The notes under the pieces were generated by a model that was given only the letters and a program-made list of their open reading frames with translations, did no database searches and had not been told where the DNA came from. The position numbers were made by a program, and so were the translations under genes. Source: Bacteroidaceae bacterium (GTDB lineage Bacteria > Bacteroidota > Bacteroidia > Bacteroidales > Bacteroidaceae). From it: a stretch of DNA of 64,000 nt. Positions 19,301 through 24,776 of the stretch are shown in pieces. Numbering within the stretch: position 1 is the first letter of the stretch; each line of letters opens with the position of its first letter. The stretch is from positions 1-64,000 of the forward strand of contig JAGBKI010000033.1 of the NCBI GenBank assembly GCA_017933995.1, given 5' to 3'.

Positions 19301-22300
19301 AAGTAGTCGATAGGCTTGCCGTCGGTGGTCCACGTCAGTATCACGCTGCTTTGGCGTGTGGCGGTCATCAAGGTTTTGTCAATCGTACCCGTTCCCGCGT
19401 GGTAGAAAGTGGGTACATTCGAGTCGGCAATCTGGTCCATCGGGGGAATGGCCTTGCCGCCTACGAGATTCCACTGGAGCTTTCGGGCAATCTCTTCTTC
19501 GGTCACGTTGCGATAGCCCGCAAGTCCCATCGATGTCCAATCGTGCGCGGAATAGTTGTTGTTTCCAGAAGGGGCACCAGCGTAGGCTTGTCCTTTCTCG
19601 TCGAAACACATGCCATGAGTACCTCCTGGCGTATTATAGGTACCGTTCTCATAGTGTTTTCTGAATGTCCAATCACTGTGTGAAGCGCAATCGCCGACGA
19701 TGGCTCCAGCCACGTAGGAGGAAGACTTGCGCGTACCGGTCAGACTGCCGTCGAAGCGGTTGTTTAGCATGTACAACGCACTCTTACCGGCATACCCGAT
19801 GAAGCCAGCTATAACAAGGCTATTTGCCTCTACATCCGCCGACACCCAGCAGTTACGGACGGTGGTGGTAGTCGTCTCCAAAACGCGGCCTATAAAACCA
19901 CTGGTGTAGGTAGCACTGCCTTTTACGGTACCTGCCACGTGCAGGTTTGTAAACGTGGCACCTTTCACGAAGGTAAAGGGCGCGAATGCGTTCAGACCTA
20001 AATTGCTGGCGAGATTGGCCGTCAGCGTGTGGCCGTTGCCGTTGAAGGTGCCGTAGTAGGGGGCATCCTGCGTGGTACCTACGCGCTCGGTGATGGAGAT
20101 GTCCTTCATCATAATGGCATTGACTGCGGTCTCGCCCTTGGCGGCTGCAACCAGTTCAATGAAGCTGTTCCAGTTGGCGGTGGTGCGAAGGACGTAGTAA
20201 CTCTTGCCGTTGATTTCCATCGTTTCCATTTGGTCGTAGGAAGCGGGGTCGATGAAGGTGCGCTGCTTGGGCACCACCTTGCCGTCCTTCTCCTCCCAAG
20301 CGTCGCCGAAGTAGGAGAGGATGTCTTCGGGAATGTTGCCTAAGACGTCCTGGGTGTGCATCACGGGAACGACCTTATCGCCCAATACGTGCCAGTCGGT
20401 CTTGCCCAGGAGTTCCACCAACGCTTCGGGGGAGCGCGTGCCGACGACGTTGCCGCTCATCTCGCCCCAGTTGTGGTAGCTCCAGTTGTTGGTGCTGGGG
20501 ATGTTGTTGGCGTAGGCCGTTGTGTTGTAGTAGGAGAAGCCAGTGTGGCGGAAGCCCGTGTAAGTACCGTTCTCCAAGCAGTTCTTGATGACGTTGGTCG
20601 CACTGCTCGTGCCGTAAACGAAGGCGCTTGCGTAGCTCTCACCCGTAGAGGTGGTGGTGAGCGAGCCGTCGAAGAGGCAGTTGGTGATGTTGGTGTTCAC
20701 GCTGCCGCCGCTGCCGATGAGGCCAGCGAGGTAGTTCTTGTCGCCGGTGATGTTTACCGAAATGTGGCAGTTGGTGATGGTGTTGGTCGTGCCGCTCAAC
20801 GCCTGGCTGAGACCCACAAGGCCGGAGGAATTGACGGCGGCGGATTTGATGTTGCCCGTCACGTGTAGGTTTCGGATGGTATAGCCCGCACCCATAGAGA
20901 AGGGGCTGTTGTAAGCGTGACTATTGCCTGTGCCAGTGATTTCCAAGCGTATGGTGTGGCCGTTGCCGTCGAGGATGCCGCGCCAGGCACCTGTGGTAGA
21001 GCCGGTGTAGGGTGCCGCCATCTGGCTGACGTAAATATCGCTGGCAAGGATGGCATTCACATCCAGGTCTTTCGAGTAAGTGATCAGTTTCACAAACTCA
21101 TTCCAGTCGGTGGAGTTATAGATGACGTTGTAGCGTACATTGTTGATGATGACATCCTTCCGGCTATAATAGGTGGCGGAAAAACTGTTCTTGAGGACGG
21201 GAGCCGTACCGCGCACCCAGGTGGCGCAGTTGTCGAACTTCGTGCCGAGACCGGAGGGACGGAAGATACAGTTCTCTATTTGCACCGCTACACTGCTCCA
21301 GCCTATGAAGCCGCCGTTGGAGTGGCAGTTGCTTCCCTCAAGTTGTCCGTCAAACAAAGTGTTGCGCAGGATGAGTTCGCTGCCACTGCTCACAGTGCCC
21401 ACGATGCCGCCCATTGTGGCATCGCCGCTGATGGAGTTGTTGAGGAGGGGCGAGATGCGGCAGTTCTCCACCAAGGTGGAACCGCCTGTCACCACACTGC
21501 CTATCAGACCAGCGGTGTACTGGCCCGACGACGTGGTGGTGCCCGCTACGTTCAGGTTCTTGAAGACGGCGGTGCTGACATAACGGAAGGGAGCTACGAA
21601 AGTGTCGGAACTGTTGAGGTTGAAGGTCAGCGTGTGGCCGTTGCCGTCGAACGTGCCGCGATAGGGATAGCGCGTATCCCAAGCGATGCCGATGCCCGTG
21701 GTGATGTCGGCATAGAGGCGGGCGTTGATGTCCTTCTTGCCCTCGGCGTCCTTCACCAGGTAGCGGAAGTTGTCCCAGTCGGCTTCCGTGCGGATAGGGA
21801 GGTAGTAGGGTGTGATGTCGTTGTAGAGGCGGAGGGCCGACGTGCCACGGTCGGTGTACACCTCAATATTATAATTCACGCACGTGCGCGAGAGAGTCAG
21901 TATTTTGTACTGCTGGTCGCGCTCCTGCTTGGACAGCACGGTCTCCGTGGTATCCACGGCTTCGCCTTCGAGGTTGGTCTGGATGACGCGGATTTTCAAG
22001 TCGGCGCGGTCGTCCCAGACGGCGTTGTACTCGTCGGCATAGTCCCACGTCACGCGCACGGTGAAGGCTTCCTCGTTTTCCCACGCGGCGGAGTAACTGG
22101 CGACGCGCAGCAGGTGCAGGTCGTCCATCAGGCAGTTGGTGGTGGCTGCGGCGGGGTTGCCCTGCCAGCCCCACGTTTGTGTGGCGGTGCGGCGCACGCG
22201 GTAAGTGAGGTGCTCCAAGGTTCCGCCGCCCGTCAGTTGTGCCTCACTGATGGCATTCAGCAAGGTGTTGTCTGTATAAGAATAGGTGCGGTCTTTGGTT

Positions 22301-23502
22301 TTCGACGTATAGGGCGTCGCACCGATGGTCACGAAGTCTTCCTCCTCACCCGTGATGGAGCGTTGTATCTCGAAGTTGTCCACGCTGAAGAGGTCTTCCT
22401 CCTCGGGATATTCTATCGACCAGGTAAGTTCCACCTGCCCCTGCCGGTCGCCGAGCGGCGTGGCCTTGAAGCCGATGGGGACGTGGAGCATCTTTAAGTC
22501 TTGCGTGGTCGACGAAACGCCGTTGATAGGGTCGCCGTCGGGGTCGACGTAGTTGGCCAAGATGTGGAAGTTCTTGTAAGGCACGGTGGCATCGAGGGTT
22601 ACATAACCGCTGTTCATGTTGGCTTCCAATTCTTTGTTGCCCACCGAGCCGTTCACGCCGGTATATTCCGCCCATATCTTCTTCAGTTTGTCGGTGGCAA
22701 TGAACCAGGGGATTTCCAGCATACCCACTTCACTAAAGGAGAGCGAGGCTTCGGTGACTTGCGGATACACCGTGCTCACCGATGCGGGAATGGCCAATTC
22801 CTTCTGGCCCAAGCCCGAGACGCCCTCTTTGGAGCGGCTGTTACCGTCGCGCGTCACGTCCCAGATGAAGGTGATGGTCTTTCCGCGCAGGTTGTAGGGC
22901 ACGCGCCACACGGCACTGACGTCGTAGGTCTCGCCGTCGCTGTTGGCATAAATCTTGCGCGTCTGCTCGTTGTCGGTGCTATAAAGCACAAAGTGGCTCG
23001 ACGAGTTGCCCTGCGTGATGGTGAGGAAACCGTCGGCCCACGTCTGGAACTTACAGTCCAGATAGTCGTGGTCGTTGTCGATGTCGGTCTCCGACTGCCA
23101 GCGGAACAGGACGGTCTCCACGCCGTCCACTTTCATCTTGAGCTTACCGTCTGCCACCCAACAGTCGGCACCGTCCTCGTCGTAGACGGGCACCTTGATG
23201 GCCACGGTGTTCGAGCCGTTAAGCTCCACGGAGTAAGCCCAGGTGTCGTCCACGTGGGTAGCACCCGCCTTTTGCGGAAGCAAGCAGGCGATAAGGGCGA
23301 GGCACAGTAGCGCGGCACGGCTGATGCCGAGTTTTACGGCCCGCTCGATGATGTTTTGGTTGCGCTGCATCTCCGTGACGATGGCCTCGTTCTTCTGCTT
23401 CAGCTCGCTGTTCTTGCGCCAGAAGAGCCGCACCATCACGGCGACGACCGCAGTGAGTGCCACCACGGCCAGCGCCAGAATTGCAATGATTGTCGTTGTC
23501 AT
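10312..23502 (-). CDS. Giant multidomain surface protein (about 4396 aa) with GLUG, LamG and a C-terminal sorting-like tail
   Basis: Order of parts (approximate residues from ATG 23502): an N-terminal TM helix (5-27), then a second signal-like hydrophobic stretch ending PQKAGA; Fn3-like strands; three GLUG-type blocks each opening with F/L-D/N-GNGHT (about 615, 840, 1150); an Fn3 domain (1360-1455); a carboxypeptidase-regulatory-like domain (GMLEGYVRFNDG, about 1465); a discoidin-like region (FDGDVNTKW, about 1905-2045); a long unrecognised middle; two LamG/ConA-like domains (about 3050-3400), the second split by a 259-residue insert; 'GWNWVSFNV' and 'GWNGIGYTP' modules; and the tail 'WYTVGGILL...GVYIFNGKKVVIK', the Prevotella version of a type IX-like sorting tail. 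It is probably secreted and surface-bound, for adhesion or glycan binding. ATG 23370 (MQRNQN) is an alternative start giving one ordinary signal peptide. It heads the surface-protein cluster. Confidence 0.85.
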   Translation of the reverse strand: MTTTIIAILALAVVALTAVVAVMVRLFWRKNSELKQKNEAIVTEMQRNQNIIERAVKLGISRAALLCLALIACLLPQKAGATHVDDTWAYSVELNGSNTVAIKVPVYDEDGADCWVADGKLKMKVDGVETVLFRWQSETDIDNDHDYLDCKFQTWADGFLTITQGNSSSHFVLYSTDNEQTRKIYANSDGETYDVSAVWRVPYNLRGKTITFIWDVTRDGNSRSKEGVSGLGQKELAIPASVSTVYPQVTEASLSFSEVGMLEIPWFIATDKLKKIWAEYTGVNGSVGNKELEANMNSGYVTLDATVPYKNFHILANYVDPDGDPINGVSSTTQDLKMLHVPIGFKATPLGDRQGQVELTWSIEYPEEEDLFSVDNFEIQRSITGEEEDFVTIGATPYTSKTKDRTYSYTDNTLLNAISEAQLTGGGTLEHLTYRVRRTATQTWGWQGNPAAATTNCLMDDLHLLRVASYSAAWENEEAFTVRVTWDYADEYNAVWDDRADLKIRVIQTNLEGEAVDTTETVLSKQERDQQYKILTLSRTCVNYNIEVYTDRGTSALRLYNDITPYYLPIRTEADWDNFRYLVKDAEGKKDINARLYADITTGIGIAWDTRYPYRGTFDGNGHTLTFNLNSSDTFVAPFRYVSTAVFKNLNVAGTTTSSGQYTAGLIGSVVTGGSTLVENCRISPLLNNSISGDATMGGIVGTVSSGSELILRNTLFDGQLEGSNCHSNGGFIGWSSVAVQIENCIFRPSGLGTKFDNCATWVRGTAPVLKNSFSATYYSRKDVIINNVRYNVIYNSTDWNEFVKLITYSKDLDVNAILASDIYVSQMAAPYTGSTTGAWRGILDGNGHTIRLEITGTGNSHAYNSPFSMGAGYTIRNLHVTGNIKSAAVNSSGLVGLSQALSGTTNTITNCHISVNITGDKNYLAGLIGSGGSVNTNITNCLFDGSLTTTSTGESYASAFVYGTSSATNVIKNCLENGTYTGFRHTGFSYYNTTAYANNIPSTNNWSYHNWGEMSGNVVGTRSPEALVELLGKTDWHVLGDKVVPVMHTQDVLGNIPEDILSYFGDAWEEKDGKVVPKQRTFIDPASYDQMETMEINGKSYYVLRTTANWNSFIELVAAAKGETAVNAIMMKDISITERVGTTQDAPYYGTFNGNGHTLTANLASNLGLNAFAPFTFVKGATFTNLHVAGTVKGSATYTSGFIGRVLETTTTTVRNCWVSADVEANSLVIAGFIGYAGKSALYMLNNRFDGSLTGTRKSSSYVAGAIVGDCASHSDWTFRKHYENGTYNTPGGTHGMCFDEKGQAYAGAPSGNNNYSAHDWTSMGLAGYRNVTEEEIARKLQWNLVGGKAIPPMDQIADSNVPTFYHAGTGTIDKTLMTATRQSSVILTWTTDGKPIDYFTVYRRTGVLANWEIVETYIDKNSYEDTTVSPLVDYQYKVVATSDCEGLHTSETDIAKGSCKHTGMLEGYVRFNDGTGIPNLTLSIVREDTNTEETTTVTDESGHYVCEDLSYHDRQSISYKVVPVTEGGRMDLDPTSRIATFDDKSNYSSLNELTVTNGLLFNAYVMYDGTSIPVKGVRFRVNGQLMHNNRGGYVETDFDGNASFMLLGGVNNVIQAEMDGHTFTGGGYYKSKDGVVLTDKVGQTYFYDATLVKVTGRVVGGNDQGLLPLDNNLSRNNLGSNLRMVLTLEGDNTSWLVYDNLNPTLSKRTLTFDHPAGKGHQTQADVERKRMVVRPDSVTGEYVLKLPPVRWKVTQVYCDGYPTLFQDGMVSEVIDLTDCLTPKDSTYVGTFTDVDNRTVYQPKESYNYRYNRIYHAPVEITYRQLNYDDFDYFGDRVYVAQNLGGEVVDVPLAYQGVTGYKDDIVDYKEDIIGYNEIPIGIGEGDNKPIFDAYTHMPKLTPQDVSDPGVDRYEQLFDGDVNTKWCVVATSFNVKTAWVNFKADKLVSVKALNLTTGDDNNIYDGRNPKCFRLLGRALETDEWTTLLDVQNSGMGAYSCKTYTYDVSDHSFYQYFRLENLMSSSGYIGSEWDYLEIALGELSLTCRGKEDTEPMMTYEKEPIYGQVPVMGKVPVMEGEATYTFGYPVFSLERRYPIQISVVERYPWNGVQGSTLEDIVHVGGGKVTVHNGLKDGLQREEVELDSLGQGIYYLRAGQTTRLLTGEDALRTVTMTLEQDGTTYEAEPLRGYILNLFPTTGAKEILTQGNPLLIDILRDPPGGGSYATLSKGSKLKLSYTVDMKFQAGVNLTFTEGTALDTYTGTIDVTAEHGTINSASQTGIFALDVIFSGAGKKAYSYTMNVNEDITTSSASTLVGADADLYIGIVQNIIATQMSTIRAIPDAMYQQMLGRTSGSVGSVTSKFGSLVELAQGKDADGNLFHLVRDVSLAYGPEVTSHFVHSQKYITGELLPRLAQEIRDLLFTGTRDEAVALANKTQEPVYWSKVAADHENFGVEYEMISPDGKTGLRNEVDEKYSHMLAWIQMIGSNEQEKLAAYDLVSNYHVSFGSKVSYSESFESEFSQSQYINYPFTTADYFDTDGQGWEDRMAAAGGALLSQPGLKAALSALMKLINQRKFKNDQGQDETEARFSFFSHVFSFGVKPVAEYTSTATYGTQNNYSRKESFTIAMGGKSNLDVDVYRVRTMTTDTATVKGVGALDVYHNANFDNWVDVVRDHIKDGISYEGIDYSKAIYPRSFVYRTRGGATCNPWEDARYTVAFRPGTLLDERTKKICNPKITLDRQSVSGVAVGDPARFKIYMTNDSEQPEVVSGGLLTNSLQLDESTNPNGAKLYIDGTPLNAKGMDFFLKPGEIVEKTLEVYAGDEFDYEGLKLFLCSPDDWQHAYDEVSFDVHYLREAGPVNISTPGDKWVMNTNAQYNDKRGWFLPITIDGFNRHQKNFDHIEFQYKETQLGDNGWTNLCSFYADTLLMNQASGVRELIPENGNIVTQFYGEGPVIEKAYDLRAVLYCRDGNSFLTTSSKVLSGVKDTRRPQLFGTPEPKDGILNLGDNIIFNFTEDIEHNYLSAITNFEVKGEVNNTNVSEAVSVQFTGNGCVETEAQRNFSGKSFTVDLMIRPDATGRDMPLFSHGTNGKKLQLWLTSDYKLKAYVNNLFFESTEPIVKNAFTQVALTIDQENNMLTLYNGGKAIGSWGGIDATYGVRYDGTGPLIFGRTNETDRSKSQYYEGRMMEARLWYRALNGTQVGTAYGSRRLTGYEMGLVGYYPMNEGVGDVALDHTQGANARLINANWAMPQGWSLRLDKKDEGIQLDANALSRSADEDYTLMFWFKTGDRDCGLLGNGSGKAGFDGAENQFWLGIVDNELTYRSNGTTVTAGEGYADDQWHHFAMTVNRSRNVANIYVDQVLKATFATDALGGISGGTPLIGGGIVVDVVQPIVTGSIHEDSYTFTGNGSWADEDQTASVKNTVDLSTLTADYEAQDGDALTGTLGADVKISVADGATVTLSDATINGTYNYSCQWAGISCIGDATLVLKGTNTVKGFLGSYPGIHIPEGKTLTIQGSGSLTASSNGNGAGIGAGSQGYASPCGNILIKGGIITAIGGGYSAGIGGSGRANCGDITITGGTITATGGGYAPGIGAGYYETSCGDITIGDGVTSVTATCGEYTSYCIGISANTSSIGTVSIGTNDLGARFEGGMTGYVDELCMFQQALPLTLIKRYATKSPVGDEAGLMTYLGFDRQERQKDNDIEFVAYPYSKKLYIDNNGDIRYQLDPVTQEATSTPVRDYLFKDSVDVILPHIVQTTAAPVVPSENLTNLTFSFVGKDNQVLVNLKESASRLNRRNIYVTLRDVEDKNGNAMASPATACYYVSSSSLTWLENRVTRSVDYGQSEGIAFTVTNQSATKHTYTIENCPKWLALDSYSDVVDAQDRVVLTGTVNPALNVGSYDEIIYLTDEDGVSEPLYLSLTVVGEKPDWANEISSDLLQYSMNISARVVLLDEIDTDTRDIVGVFGRDGVCHGFANISYSALTGESNLYLTVYDNQASGRDLYFKLWQYTTGRQMVLNASPSIKFQSNAVLGSDEPVVLRGGYEYVQSFDLHKGWNWVSFNVASEKLFNLSNLLDGLPWKEGDVLTDMNSDATLIYRSGHWLASGSESVRILSQKNAYAIMVQEPVTFPIAGYIIKQLDMRTISLRPGWNGIGYTPMLNLPLETALADYYDKAQPGDVIKSHDEFAYFTVQGGVGRWRGSLEYMKPGEGYMLLRKADTETEFTYPYYDPTSTFIDEWSNATVRTAAPARLTTMTVTATVEGFDVEPGDRLLAFSNGEQLGEAPLAVEPRQPGLSGNSGQSGEASLFYLTLSAEAQADIWFAIERDGELVATTADNQMSYAPNAVIGSPDQPTAISFLQTDRAADGKWYTVGGILLHQRPTIPGVYIFNGKKVVIK
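12580..13363 (-). other. In-frame 777-bp domain insertion inside the second LamG domain
   Basis: The LamG strand 'GGTPLIG' breaks off and resumes 259 codons later at 'TNDLGARFEGGMTGYVDELCMF'. The 7-bp word GCCGATG occurs at both borders (12580-12586 and 13357-13363) exactly 777 bp apart. The inserted part has repeats such as 'GGIITAIGGGYSAGIGG' and 'GGTITATGGGYAPGIGAG', like the Cthe_2159-type carbohydrate-binding beta-helices. Confidence 0.75.
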
Positions 23503-23567
23503 ATAGCGTGTGTTTACAATTTTCTGCGTGCAAAATTCCCCCAAAAAGAATGTCCGCGCAATAGCAC
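23503..23567 (-). promoter_or_regulatory. Probable promoter region of the giant gene
   Basis: The space between the 22-bp repeat array and the ATG at 23502 should hold the promoter, but no perfect TAnnTTTG is present. 'ATTCTTTTTGG' and 'AATTTTGC' are the nearest matches, which fits a promoter that needs an activator. Confidence 0.3.
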
Positions 23568-23650
23568 GGACAAATTGCATCCTCCCTTCGGACAAATTGC
23601 ATCCTCTATGAGGCCGTTTTGCTTCCTCTCAAAAGACAAATTGCATCTTC
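23568..23650 (-). promoter_or_regulatory. Four direct repeats at exact 22-bp period upstream of the giant gene
   Basis: On the minus strand the 17-bp unit GAGGATGCAATTTGTCC occurs at 23590-23606 and 23568-23584, GAAGATGCAATTTGTCT at 23634-23650, and a degenerate GAGGAAGCAAAACGGCC at 23612-23628. All four are spaced by 5 bp, a 22-bp period (about two helical turns). The array starts at the (frame-corrected) stop of the RAYT gene and ends 66 bp before the giant gene's ATG. This is the layout expected of a multi-site activator operator. Confidence 0.75.
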
Positions 23651-24773
23651 TACAATGCTGAAATCTCCTCCGCCATCGCATTCAGTGCAACGCAATCCGC
23701 ACGACTGACGTGCCGCTTCCCCTCATCGTAGGGCCAAGGACTAAGCAGCACCGCCCCGCCGCCACGGCCTCGAAGAGTTCGCCAGAGGGTTTGTAATAAT
23801 CGCGGAAGCCATCGGCGGGAAGTTCGATAAATGGGTGTCGTTCTTTTAGCAGGACTTCCCGCACCTGCCGCTCTTGCGGCGAGATAAACGGCGAAACCAT
23901 CACCTCCCCTTGCCGAGCCGCCAAGACGCAGCCGTTCATATAGTCTCTGAGTTCCTGCGTCTCTCCTCGCTCCGCCTTCTCCACCATCCACCGCCGCACG
24001 TGCACCGCCGCGAACCGCTCTGCTTGTAGCAGCGCGGCGTTGCCCACACCACTGAAGCTCCGCCCCGCGAGCTCTATCCCTTCCTGCACACGGAAGAACC
24101 CCGGCTTCAGCCGTTTCGTGGCCAGCCGCTGCGGGTTCAGCTGTACATAGCGAATCATCGTTTGCAACTGGCCTCGCCGCGACAGCGGGCGGAGGAAAGG
24201 GAATTCGGTGAAGAGAGGGGGGAGGGCGGCATAAACATCGCCGCCCAGCAATTCCCGTAGTGGGTTCTCCCGGCTCTTAGCCGGGGCAATAGACGAAAGG
24301 GACGGTAGGGAAGCCAAGGCTGCACTTTCGTCCATTGTCCCGCCTAAGAGGCGGGTCTTTTGCAGGGCTTCCAGGCGGGAAAGGCCGCGGGCATCAAGGC
24401 GCGCCTTTTGCAGCCAGCTCCAAGCCCGCCCCGCCTTTTTCGCCGCGCGCCAAAAGCCTTGCGCCACATAGCGGATGCTTTTCTCCATCGGCCTTTGCAC
24501 ATACCAAATGCTATGCAGGTGGTCGGGCATAAGGCTGTATTGCAGCACCTTTATTTCGGGGTTAAACCGCGGCAAGGCGCGCAGGCAGTCCAAAAGCGCG
24601 CAGCCCAGTTCCGTCGCCTCCCCCCGTGCCTGCGCCGCGTCGCCGTCAGGAATGACGAGCCGCCCCAGCAACGGCTCGCGCGAGGGAATGGTCAGTGTGA
24701 CGTGGTAAATGCCCACGCCTTTCCACGAGGTTCCAGCCTGCTGCCACTGCCATTGCGGCGTTTTGCTGTCCAT
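23650..24773 (-). pseudogene. REP-associated tyrosine transposase (RAYT)-like gene, frameshifted near the 3' end
   Basis: Y1-transposase features: 'YHVTLTIPSR' strand, the HUH metal site in 'SLMPDHLHSIWYV' (about residue 85) and the catalytic-Tyr helix 'MIRYVQLNPQRL' (about 205). RAYT proteins cut single-stranded DNA at REP palindromes. The uninterrupted frame ends at 23682 with an odd tail (GRCCLVLGPTMRGSG). Losing one G near 23748 explains this: in the neighbouring frame the sequence goes on as LLSPWPYDEGKRHVSR and ends at 23650. The nuclease core is intact, so a slightly altered protein may still be made. It starts 3 bp after the stop of the AraC-type gene, so they are one transcript. Its own CDS holds a BIME-like element between the HUH and Tyr motifs. 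Confidence 0.75.
24265..24361. repeat. BIME-like pair of REP palindromes inside the RAYT coding region
   Basis: Two hairpins, cccggctcttagccggg (24268-24284) and cccgcctaagaggcggg (24339-24355), face each other. The flanks are also inverted: 'gggcaatagacgaaag' on the left and the complement of 'ctttcgtccattgtccc' on the right. This is the classical two-REP inverted arrangement. It is translated in frame within the transposase-like protein. Confidence 0.75.
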
Positions 24774-24776
24774 AAT

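Noticed and set aside
23568..23650. CRISPR array
   Set aside because: Repeats are 17 bp with only 5-bp spacers and one is strongly degenerate; no cas genes.
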